DNA of 16,962 nucleotides from an uncultured Clostridia bacterium. Lineage in GTDB: Bacteria > Bacillota_A > Clostridia > Christensenellales > Aristaeellaceae. Position numbers and translations under genes: made by a program. This document shows, piece by piece, positions 6,086 to 13,111 of this stretch. The stretch lies in contig CAMJTZ010000025.1 in assembly GCA_946408865.1 (NCBI GenBank), positions 1 to 16,962 on the forward strand. The letters run 5' to 3'. The notes under the pieces were generated by a model that made no database searches, was not told the origin of the DNA, and was given only the letters and a program-made list of their open reading frames with translations. How positions within the stretch are numbered: the stretch's first letter is position 1; the number at the start of each line of letters is the position of its first letter.

Positions 6086-6847
6086 ATGCAGAAACAATGC
6101 CTTTCCCTGCTCTGTACCGTTCTCGTATGGACGCTGCTTTTCTGCGCCTGCTGTTCCGCAGCGGCCGAAGTCACGGTGGACGTCGTGTCGGGCAGCGTTC
6201 CCTTCCTGGTCAACAAGGATCACCCGGTGGCGGAGGACTTTGTTCCGGCGGGGCTGATTCCGCTGAAGGGCAATACCGATGAGAAGCTCGTCACCCTGAA
6301 ATACAAGGACCTGACGGCCGTGCGCGAAGCGGTGGACGCGCTGAACGAAATGCTGGACGCCGCCGCGGCCGACGGCGTGAAAAACTGGAAAATCAACGCC
6401 GCGTACCGCAGCATTGCCGAGCAGCAGCGTGTGTTGGAGAACAAGATCAGCAGTGCGCTGAAGGATCATCCGGGCTGGAGCCGCTCCCGGGCCCGCACCC
6501 ATGCGCTGAACACCGTGGCGGAGCCCTGCTGCAGCGAGCATCACCTGGGTCTCGCCATCGATATCACGGCGAAAGGCGCTTCCGCCTTCAAGGGCACAAA
6601 GCAGTGCAAATGGCTGCATGCCCACTGCTGGGAATACGGATTCATCATCCGCTATCAGGAAGGCAAGCAGGCCATTACCGGCTTCGCCGCCGAGGAATGG
6701 CACATCCGGTATGTGGGCGTGGAGCACGCCCTCGCCATGCGGGATCAGGACCTCTGCCTGGAGGAATACCTCGAAACCCTCCCGGAGGAGGAATCCGGCG
6801 CCCGGATGGAGATTGAGGAGATTACCCCCGAGGATTTAGGCCTCTGA
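6086..6847 (+). CDS. Exported VanY-type D-alanyl-D-alanine carboxypeptidase (peptidase M15)
   Basis: A 253-residue protein. Residues 1-27 are a Sec signal peptide with a long hydrophobic core, probably cut after the Ala-rich CCSAAA; the cysteines do not make a good lipobox. The catalytic domain carries the M15B/VanY motifs: AAYRS (106-109, substrate-binding Arg108), SEHHLGLAID (zinc ligands His152 and Asp159) and EEWHIRYVG (Glu203 base, zinc ligand His206). It should remove the terminal D-Ala from peptidoglycan pentapeptides outside the cell. A short acidic tail (about 234-253) follows. It diverges from an operon holding a VanZ-like gene, recalling the vanY-vanZ association in glycopeptide resistance clusters, but no vanHAX or vanRS genes are present, so housekeeping wall trimming is the safer reading. 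A terminator hairpin follows. Confidence 0.9.
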   Translation: MQKQCLSLLCTVLVWTLLFCACCSAAAEVTVDVVSGSVPFLVNKDHPVAEDFVPAGLIPLKGNTDEKLVTLKYKDLTAVREAVDALNEMLDAAAADGVKNWKINAAYRSIAEQQRVLENKISSALKDHPGWSRSRARTHALNTVAEPCCSEHHLGLAIDITAKGASAFKGTKQCKWLHAHCWEYGFIIRYQEGKQAITGFAAEEWHIRYVGVEHALAMRDQDLCLEEYLETLPEEESGARMEIEEITPEDLGL

Positions 6848-6865
6848 GAGAAGTCACAGACGGAA

Positions 6866-6897
6866 ACAGGCCCGGAAGCGCAAAGCTCCGGGCCTGT
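6866..6897. terminator. Bidirectional terminator-like hairpin
   Basis: ACAGGCCCGGA (6866-6876) pairs perfectly with TCCGGGCCTGT (6887-6897), an 11-base-pair GC-rich stem with a small inner GC extension. It lies between the convergent carboxypeptidase and ABC exporter genes. Only short T-rich stretches follow on both strands. Confidence 0.65.
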
Positions 6898-6920
6898 CTG
6901 ATATTCTGGGAAAACCGTTC

Positions 6921-8843
6921 TTATTCCAGTTCAAAAGCGCCGGTATACAGCTGGTAATACTGTCCCTTTTCGGCAATCAGCTGATCGTGGCTGCCGCGCT
7001 CGATAATCCGCCCGTGATCCAGCACCATGATGACGTCGCTGTTCTGCACGGTGGAGAGCCGGTGCGCGATGACGAACACCGTGCGGCCTTCCATCAGCTT
7101 GTCCATGCCCTTCTGCACCAGCGCCTCGGTCCGCGTGTCGATGGAGGAGGTCGCTTCGTCCAGAATCATCACCGGCGGATCGGCCACCGCTGCCCGGGCG
7201 ATGGAGATCAGCTGGCGCTGGCCCTGGCTCAGGCCGCTTCCGTCGCCCTTGAGCACGGTCTGGTAGCCTTCCGGCAGGCGGGTGATAAAATCGTCCGCGT
7301 TCGCCAGTTTCGCGGCGGCGATACATTCCTCATCCGTCGCGTCGAGCTTGCCGTAGCGGATATTGTCCATCACCGTGCCGGTGAACAGGTTCACGTCCTG
7401 CAGCACCACGCCCAGGGACCTGCGCAGGTCGGACTTGCAGATCTTGTTGATGTTGATGCCGTCATAGCGGATCTTGCCGTCCGCGATGTCGTAGAAGCGG
7501 TTGATCAGGTTGGTGATCGTCGTTTTCCCGGCGCCGGTCGCGCCGACAAAGGCCACTTTCTGGCCCGGGCGGGCGTAGAGGGTGATGTCATGCAGCACCG
7601 GCTTCTCCGGATCGTAGGCGAAGTCCACGCCCTGCATCACCACGTCGCCGGCCAGTTTCGTGTAGGTCACGGTGCCGTCCGCACTGTGCGGATGCTTCCA
7701 GGCCCACAGGCCGGTACGCTCTTCCGCCTCGGTCAGCACGCCGTTCTCTTCCCGGGCGTTGACCAGGTGCACATAACCGTTGTCCGCTTCCGGCTGTTCG
7801 TCCATCAGAGCAAAGATCCGGCCCGCGCCGGCGACCGCCATAGCGATAAAGCTGATCTGCTGCGCCATCTGGTTGACGGGCATCATGAAGTTGCGGCTCA
7901 GGGTCAGGAACGCGGCGATGTTGCCCAGCGTCAGCGTTCCGATACCGGTCAGGCTCACGTTGGTCACGTTGCCGATGGCCAGGGCGCCGCCGACAATCGC
8001 CAGCACCACGTACAGCAGGTGGCCCATGTTGTTGTTCACCGGGCCGAGAATGTTCCCCAGCTTGTTGGCTTCCGTCATATTTTCGGTCAGCTCGTCGTTC
8101 CGCTCGTCGAATCCCTTCTTCGCTTCCGGTTCGTGGTTGAACACCTTGACAACCTTCTGGCCGTTGATCATTTCCTCAACATACCCGTTCAGGGAGGCCA
8201 GGGATTTCTGCTGCTTCCCGAAGAATTTCGCGCTGCCGCTGCCGATTTTCACGGTCGCCTTCAGCATGAAGACCGTCCCGATGACCATGACAAGCGTCAG
8301 CCACACGCTGCAGCCCAGCATGGAGATGAAGACCACCGTCAGGGTGATCACGGAGGAGATGGTCTGGGGCAGCACCTGGCTCATCAGCTGGCGCAGGGTG
8401 TCTGCGTCGTTGGTGTAGTAGCTCATGACCTCGCCGTGGGTATGCGAGTCAAAGTACCGGACCGGCAGCGTCTGCATATGCGTGAACATCTCGTCCCGCA
8501 CCCTGCGCAGCACGCTCTGGCTGATGACCGCCATGATCCGCGCCTGGACAAAGGTGGCGACAATTGCCAGGCCGTACAGGGCCGCCATCCGCAGGATCGC
8601 GTTCAGCAGCCCGCTGAATTCCGGATTTGTCTGCGCCAGCATCGGCATGATATGGTGGTCGATCACTTCGCCCAGGAAGGTCGCCGCGGAGGCGGTCGCC
8701 ACCGCGTTCAGGACGATGCACAGCAGGACGAGGATCAGCCGGGGCCAGTAGGGTTTCAGGTATCCGAACAGGCGTCCCAGCGTTTTTTTGTCCAGCGGCT
8801 GGCGGGGAGCAAAAGCCCGCGGTCCGCGTCCGCGCTCACTCAT
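6921..8843 (-). CDS. Heterodimeric ABC exporter, catalytic half (permease-ATPase fusion)
   Basis: A 640-residue half-transporter: six membrane helices (about residues 30-340), then an ATPase domain. Walker A is GATGAGKT (434-441), Q-loop Gln482, Walker B MILDE with catalytic Glu563, and H-loop His594, all intact. Its signature is LSQGQ (538-542), departing from LSGGQ. An unusual 35-40 residue insert (about 356-395, with TGLWAWKHP) links the two domains, as in related clostridial proteins. The start at 8843 is chosen because GGGAGG lies eight bases upstream; an in-frame ATG at 8873 lies inside the preceding gene. Its ATG overlaps the end of the partner gene by eight bases (ATGAGTGA). It exports an unknown substrate, commonly drugs, lipids or peptides in this family. 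Confidence 0.92.
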   Translation of the reverse strand: MSERGRGPRAFAPRQPLDKKTLGRLFGYLKPYWPRLILVLLCIVLNAVATASAATFLGEVIDHHIMPMLAQTNPEFSGLLNAILRMAALYGLAIVATFVQARIMAVISQSVLRRVRDEMFTHMQTLPVRYFDSHTHGEVMSYYTNDADTLRQLMSQVLPQTISSVITLTVVFISMLGCSVWLTLVMVIGTVFMLKATVKIGSGSAKFFGKQQKSLASLNGYVEEMINGQKVVKVFNHEPEAKKGFDERNDELTENMTEANKLGNILGPVNNNMGHLLYVVLAIVGGALAIGNVTNVSLTGIGTLTLGNIAAFLTLSRNFMMPVNQMAQQISFIAMAVAGAGRIFALMDEQPEADNGYVHLVNAREENGVLTEAEERTGLWAWKHPHSADGTVTYTKLAGDVVMQGVDFAYDPEKPVLHDITLYARPGQKVAFVGATGAGKTTITNLINRFYDIADGKIRYDGININKICKSDLRRSLGVVLQDVNLFTGTVMDNIRYGKLDATDEECIAAAKLANADDFITRLPEGYQTVLKGDGSGLSQGQRQLISIARAAVADPPVMILDEATSSIDTRTEALVQKGMDKLMEGRTVFVIAHRLSTVQNSDVIMVLDHGRIIERGSHDQLIAEKGQYYQLYTGAFELE

Positions 8844-10599
8844 TGTCCTCGCCTCCCTTCGTCTGGGAATCATGGACTTCGCGGTAGATTTCGCAGCGCG
8901 CCATCAGCTCGTCGTGGGTACCGGCGTCCGCGATCTTTCCGTTCTCCAGCACGACGATCAGGTCGGCGTCCTTCACGGAGGCCACGCGCTGGGCGATAAT
9001 CAGCTTGGTCGTTTCGGGGATGAAGGAGCGGAAACCCGCGCGGATCTGCGCGTCCGTCCGGGTGTCCACCGCGCTGGTGCTGTCGTCAAGAATCAGGATC
9101 TTCGGCTTTTTCAGCAGCGCCCTGGCGATGCACAGCCGCTGCTTCTGGCCGCCGGATACGTTGGTTCCGCCCTGTTCGATCCAGGTGTCGTATTTGTCGG
9201 GGAAATCCTGGATAAAGGGATCCGCCTGGGCCAGCCTGCAGGCTTCCTCAATTTCCTCGTCCGTGGCGTTCTCATTGCCCCAGCGCAGGTTGTCCCGGAT
9301 CGTGCCGCTGAACAGCTCGTTCTTCTGCAGCACCATGGCCACCCCGTCGCGCAGGGCCGTCAGGTCGTATTCCTTCGCGTCCACGCCGCCGATCCGCACC
9401 GTGCCCTTCGTGGCGTCATACAGCCGCGGAATCAGCTGCACCAGGGAGCTCTTGCCGCTGCCGGTGCCGCCCAGGATCCCGACCACCGCGCCGGAGGGGA
9501 TATGCAGGTCGATATCGCTCAGCGTTTCGCGCTCGCTGTCCTTCGCGTAGCTGAAGGATACATGGTCGAAGTCGATGGATCCGTCCTTCACGCTGCTTAC
9601 CGCGTCCGCGGGGGAAGTGATGTCCGGTTCCTCGTCGAGCACTTCCACAATCCGCTGCGCGGAAGCCCGGCTCATCGTAATCATCAGGAAGGTGAAGGAG
9701 AGCATCATCAGGCTGGACAGAATCTGGATCACATAGGCGATCAGGCTCATCAGCTGTCCGGTGGTCAGGCCCGCGGCCGGATCGTTGCCGGAGGCGATGA
9801 TCGCTTTGGCGCCCAGCCAGGAAATCACCAGCGTGCAGGCGTAGATGCAGGTCATCATCAGCGGGGACATGAAAGCGATGTTCCGCTCCGCCTTGACGAA
9901 ATCCTTGTAGATGGAACCGGAAATACCCGTGAACTTCTCCGTTTCGTAATCCTCGCGCACGAAGCTTTTCACAACCCGGATCCCGCGTACATTCTCCTGC
10001 ACGACGTTGTTCAGCTTGTCATAGGTCTGGAATACGCGGCGGAAAATCGGATGCGTCCGGCTCATGATCAGGTAGATTCCCACGGCCAGCACCGGCAGCG
10101 TAAACACGAACACCAGCGAAATCCGCGCGTTGATCGTCATCGCCATGATCAGCGAGAACAGCAGCATCAGCGGGGCGCGCACCGCCATCCGCAGGATCAT
10201 CTGGAAGCTGTTCTGCACGTTGGTGACGTCCGTGGTCAGGCGCGTGATAATCGAGGACGTGCTGAATTTGTCGATATTGGAAAAGGAAAACTCCTGAATC
10301 CGGTAGTACATGTCATGCCGCAGGTTCCGCGCGAATCCGGCGGAGGAAACTGCCGCCATCCGGCCGCTCATCACGCCGGAAAACAGCGAAATCATCGCTG
10401 CCGCCAGCAGGACCCCGCCGTAAAGGAGAATCTGTCCGAGACTGCCGGGACGCTCGTCCGTCCCGATTCCCCGGTCAATCAGCATGGCCATAATCATCGG
10501 GATCAGCGCCTCCATCGCGACCTCTCCCACCATGAACAGCGGCGTCGCGATAGCCTGCTTCTTATACTCCCGGACCCTGGACATCAGTTTCTTGATCAT
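8836..10599 (-). CDS. Heterodimeric ABC exporter, degenerate-site half (permease-ATPase fusion)
   Basis: A 587-residue half-transporter with six membrane helices (about 15-310) and an ATPase domain. Walker A is GGTGSGKS (377-384), Q-loop Gln425 and the signature VSGGQ (481-485). The catalytic glutamate after Walker B is replaced by aspartate (LILDDST, Asp506) and the H-loop histidine by glutamine (IIAQR, Gln537). Its own Walker A/B site is therefore degenerate, while its good signature completes the active site of the partner encoded downstream. This is the arrangement of TM287/288- and BmrCD-type heterodimers. The first gene of the pair, it is read from the promoter at 10651-10679 with AGGA ten bases before ATG 10599. 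It is divergent from the LRR operon. No regulator gene lies beside it. Confidence 0.92.
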   Translation of the reverse strand: MIKKLMSRVREYKKQAIATPLFMVGEVAMEALIPMIMAMLIDRGIGTDERPGSLGQILLYGGVLLAAAMISLFSGVMSGRMAAVSSAGFARNLRHDMYYRIQEFSFSNIDKFSTSSIITRLTTDVTNVQNSFQMILRMAVRAPLMLLFSLIMAMTINARISLVFVFTLPVLAVGIYLIMSRTHPIFRRVFQTYDKLNNVVQENVRGIRVVKSFVREDYETEKFTGISGSIYKDFVKAERNIAFMSPLMMTCIYACTLVISWLGAKAIIASGNDPAAGLTTGQLMSLIAYVIQILSSLMMLSFTFLMITMSRASAQRIVEVLDEEPDITSPADAVSSVKDGSIDFDHVSFSYAKDSERETLSDIDLHIPSGAVVGILGGTGSGKSSLVQLIPRLYDATKGTVRIGGVDAKEYDLTALRDGVAMVLQKNELFSGTIRDNLRWGNENATDEEIEEACRLAQADPFIQDFPDKYDTWIEQGGTNVSGGQKQRLCIARALLKKPKILILDDSTSAVDTRTDAQIRAGFRSFIPETTKLIIAQRVASVKDADLIVVLENGKIADAGTHDELMARCEIYREVHDSQTKGGEDNE

Positions 10600-10650
10600 A
10601 CCGTTCCGGTCCTCACTTTCTGTGCCGTTCAGATTGTACGCAACTGAATA

Positions 10651-10679
10651 ATTTTACCATACCGTCCGTGGAACTTCAA
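10651..10679 (-). promoter_or_regulatory. Promoter of the ABC exporter operon
   Basis: On the minus strand, TTGAAG (10674-10679), 17 bases and TAAAAT (10651-10656), with TGg before the -10 (extended -10). The leader would be about 45 bases. Confidence 0.58.
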
Positions 10680-10725
10680 TGCCGGCCCGGGTCTGTTTTT
10701 CATCCGGTTTTTTCGGTTTCTTCCC

Positions 10726-10754
10726 TTGTTCCTTCCCTTCCGCCATGATAAAAT
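10726..10754 (+). promoter_or_regulatory. Promoter of the LRR/metY operon
   Basis: TTGTTC (10726-10731), 17 bases and TAAAAT (10749-10754), with TGa before the -10. The leader of about 60 bases contains a small GCCGG-TTTT-CCGGC hairpin (10775-10788) with no T-tract after it. Confidence 0.58.
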
Positions 10755-10821
10755 GTTTCTGCTTTTTTACGCGCGCCGGTTTTCCGGCAACGCTTCCAGC
10801 AACCTGAAAGGATCTGACCGG

Positions 10822-11796
10822 ATGAGACGATTCACCGCTTTCCTGGCCGCCCTCCTGCTCCTCTTCGGAGCCGCCCGGGCGGAAACGGTTTCCTTCGGCA
10901 GCGTTTCCTTTGACCGGAACGCGGAAACCATTGACCTCGGGGACCAGGTCGTCGGAAACTGGGCCGATTTCAGCGCGTTCCTGAAAAAATTCCCGAACCT
11001 GAAACAGGTGAACATGTTCGCAACCACGGTGGACGCGGCCCGCGTCGAAAAACTGGAAAAAGCATTCCCGGGCATCGAATTCGGCTGGACGCTGAAGATG
11101 ATGTATTACCACATCATCCGCTCCGACGCCGAAGCGTATTCCACGCTGCACGGCTTCCATCCGAAGCACAGGAGTTCCGAGTTCGTCCTCCTGAAATACT
11201 GCACGAAGCTCAAAGCCCTCGACCTGGGACACAACAACCTGACGGATATCTCCTTCCTGCGGAGCATGCCGCACCTGCGGGTCCTGATCCTGGGCGACAA
11301 CAATCACCTGAAGAACATTGAAACCGTCGGCGAACTGAAAGAGCTCGAGTACCTGGAGCTTTTCTCCTGCGGCATCACAGATATTTCCCCGCTCACGAAG
11401 CTGACAAACCTCATGGACCTGAACCTTGCCAACAACGCCGTGAAGGACTGGCGTCCCCTGAAGGAGATGAAATGGCTCAAACGGCTGTGGATCTCCGGGA
11501 TGTGCCGCGGAAAAATGAAAAAATATGAGCTGTCGGCGGAAGAGCGGCAGGAACTGGAGGAAGCCCTCCCTGACACGCGGATCGAATACCTGGGCCAGCC
11601 GACAGACAACGGCTGGCGCGAGGATCCGGCAACCGGTCTCAAAGATCCGCACTATGAAGTAATCTTCCGGATGTTCAATACCGGCACCGTCTACATTCCT
11701 TTCGAAGATTCGAAAGACGCGCTTCCGGAGGACAGCGACGTCGTCATCGCGGAAGACATCGAAGCGGACGAGCTGCCGGACGGCAGCCATGAATAA
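10822..11796 (+). CDS. Exported leucine-rich-repeat protein
   Basis: A 324-residue protein. Residues 1-20 are a clear signal peptide (basic start, Leu/Ala core, cut after GAARA), so it acts outside the cell. Residues about 28-127 form an N-terminal region (NAETIDLGDQVV, EFGWTLKMM). About four leucine-rich repeats of the LxxLxLxxNxLTDISxL type follow (128-225: KALDLGHNNLTDISFL, RVLILGDNN, EYLELFSCGITDISPL, MDLNLANNAVKDW). The C-terminal part has GWREDP, then HYEVIFRMFNTGTVYIPFE, a combination I recall from other clostridial LRR proteins, and ends in an acidic tail. It is probably a binding or surface protein; the ligand is unknown. The start at 10822 is supported by AAAGGA nine bases upstream and the signal peptide. 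There is no sorting motif or anchor, so it may be released. metY follows after 22 bases. Confidence 0.85.
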   Translation: MRRFTAFLAALLLLFGAARAETVSFGSVSFDRNAETIDLGDQVVGNWADFSAFLKKFPNLKQVNMFATTVDAARVEKLEKAFPGIEFGWTLKMMYYHIIRSDAEAYSTLHGFHPKHRSSEFVLLKYCTKLKALDLGHNNLTDISFLRSMPHLRVLILGDNNHLKNIETVGELKELEYLELFSCGITDISPLTKLTNLMDLNLANNAVKDWRPLKEMKWLKRLWISGMCRGKMKKYELSAEERQELEEALPDTRIEYLGQPTDNGWREDPATGLKDPHYEVIFRMFNTGTVYIPFEDSKDALPEDSDVVIAEDIEADELPDGSHE

Positions 11797-11804
11797 CACA
11801 CGAA

Positions 11805-11812
11805 AGAAGGAA
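11805..11812 (+). promoter_or_regulatory. Ribosome binding site deciding the metY start
   Basis: AGAAGGAA six bases before ATG 11819. The earlier in-frame ATG at 11789 lies inside the LRR gene, has no such site, and would add ten residues foreign to the family. Confidence 0.6.
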
Positions 11813-11818
11813 TCTCCC

Positions 11819-13096
11819 ATGCCAGGCATCGAAACCATCTGCGTCCAGGGCGGCTACACCCCGAAGAACGGCGAACCCCGCCAGATCCCGATCATCCAGT
11901 CCACAACCTTCAAATACGACACGAGCGAGGATATGGGCAAACTGTTTGACCTGGAAGCCTCCGGCTATTTCTATTCCCGCCTGCAGAATCCCACCTGCGA
12001 CACCGTCGCCGCGAAGATCTGCGCGCTGGAGGGCGGCGCCGCCGCCATGCTGACCGGTTCCGGCCAGGCTGCCAATTTCTACGCGGTCTTCAACATCGCC
12101 AACGCCGGCGACCATGTGGTTGCCTGCTCCGCCATTTACGGCGGCACCTACAACCTTTTCGCCGTCACGATGAAGAAGATGGGCATCGATTTCACCTTCG
12201 TCTCCCCGGACTGCACCGCTGAGGAACTGGACGCGGCCTTCCGGCCGAACACGAAGGCCGTTTTCGGCGAGACCATCGCCAATCCTGCCCTGTGCGTGCT
12301 GGATATTGAACTGTTCGCCGCCGCCGCGCACCGGCACGGCGTTCCGCTGATTGTGGACAACACGTTCGCCACGCCCGTCAACTGCCGTCCCATCGAATGG
12401 GGCGCCGATATCGTCACCCACTCCACCACCAAATATATGGACGGCCATGGCAGCGCCGTGGGCGGCTGCATCGTGGACAGCGGGAAATTTGACTGGCTGG
12501 CTGATCCGGAGAAATTCCCCGGCCTCACCACACCGGATGAAAGTTACCACGGCATCGTGTACGCTGAGAAGTTCGGCCTGGCCGGCGCCTTCATCACCAA
12601 GGCCACCAGCCAGCTGATGCGGGACTTCGGTTCCGTCCAGAGCCCCCAGAGCGCTTTCCTGCTGAATCTCGGCCTCGAAAGTCTGCACGTCCGCATGAAG
12701 CGCCACTGTGAGAATGCGCAGGCCGTCGCGGAATTCCTGGCCTCCAGCGACAAGGTCGCCTGGGTCAGCTACTGCGGCCTTCCCGGCGACCGGTATTACG
12801 CCCGCGCGCAGAAATACCTGCCGGGCGGTTCCTGCGGCGTCGTTTCCTTCGGCGTCAAAGGCGGCCGCAAAGCCGCGGAGGCGTTCATGAAGAAGCTGAA
12901 GGTCTTCGCCATTGAAACCCACGTGGCGGACGCGCGCAGCTGCTGCCTCCACCCCGCCAGCGCCACCCACCGCCAGATGAACGACGAGGAACTGCTGGCC
13001 GCCGGCGTCTCGCCGGATCTGGTGCGCCTCAGCGTCGGCCTGGAAAGCAAAGAGGACCTGGTCGCCGATCTGGCGCAGGCCCTCGAAAACAGCTGA
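11819..13096 (+). CDS. metY: O-acetylhomoserine sulfhydrylase (MetY-type PLP enzyme)
   Basis: A 425-residue protein, the normal length for MetY of the Cys/Met metabolism PLP family (fold type I). Motifs in order: IETICVQGGY at the start, YFYSRLQNPT (Tyr52 and Arg54, phosphate contacts from the neighbouring subunit), LTGSGQAA (78-85), VDNTFATP (Asp180 under the PLP ring) and HSTTKYMDGHG with PLP-binding Lys205. The C-terminal end has HVADARSCCLHPASATH and a VRLSVGLE strand typical of the family. It should make homocysteine and acetate from O-acetylhomoserine and sulfide in the cytoplasm, for methionine synthesis. Homologous lyases (methionine gamma-lyase) cannot be fully excluded by motifs alone. 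It is read with the LRR gene; no methionine riboswitch is visible upstream. It converges with the antiporter operon 15 bases later. Confidence 0.88.
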   Translation: MPGIETICVQGGYTPKNGEPRQIPIIQSTTFKYDTSEDMGKLFDLEASGYFYSRLQNPTCDTVAAKICALEGGAAAMLTGSGQAANFYAVFNIANAGDHVVACSAIYGGTYNLFAVTMKKMGIDFTFVSPDCTAEELDAAFRPNTKAVFGETIANPALCVLDIELFAAAAHRHGVPLIVDNTFATPVNCRPIEWGADIVTHSTTKYMDGHGSAVGGCIVDSGKFDWLADPEKFPGLTTPDESYHGIVYAEKFGLAGAFITKATSQLMRDFGSVQSPQSAFLLNLGLESLHVRMKRHCENAQAVAEFLASSDKVAWVSYCGLPGDRYYARAQKYLPGGSCGVVSFGVKGGRKAAEAFMKKLKVFAIETHVADARSCCLHPASATHRQMNDEELLAAGVSPDLVRLSVGLESKEDLVADLAQALENS

Positions 13097-13111
13097 GGTT
13101 TTCCCCCGCTG

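Noticed and set aside
6987..10647. Very long open frames (over 600 codons) on the plus strand opposite the two ABC exporter genes
   Set aside because: They mirror the GC-rich third-position bias of the real genes. Their proteins are rich in His, Gln, Arg and Gly with no recognisable motif, while the minus strand holds complete ABC domains.
10775..10788. GCCGG-TTTT-CCGGC hairpin in the LRR leader
   Set aside because: A 5-base-pair stem with no T-tract; too weak to call a terminator or attenuator.
10680..10821. Possible SAM riboswitch ahead of the LRR/metY operon
   Set aside because: The leader after the promoter is only about 60 bases, and no SAM-I core or terminator pairing could be found.
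10654..12970. Long minus-strand open frames opposite the LRR and metY genes
   Set aside because: Low-complexity translations without motifs; the plus strand has a signal peptide, leucine-rich repeats and a full MetY.
13085..13111. GAAAAC/GTTTTC inverted repeat after metY as a terminator
   Set aside because: A short AT-rich 6-base-pair stem with no T-tract, between closely spaced convergent genes.
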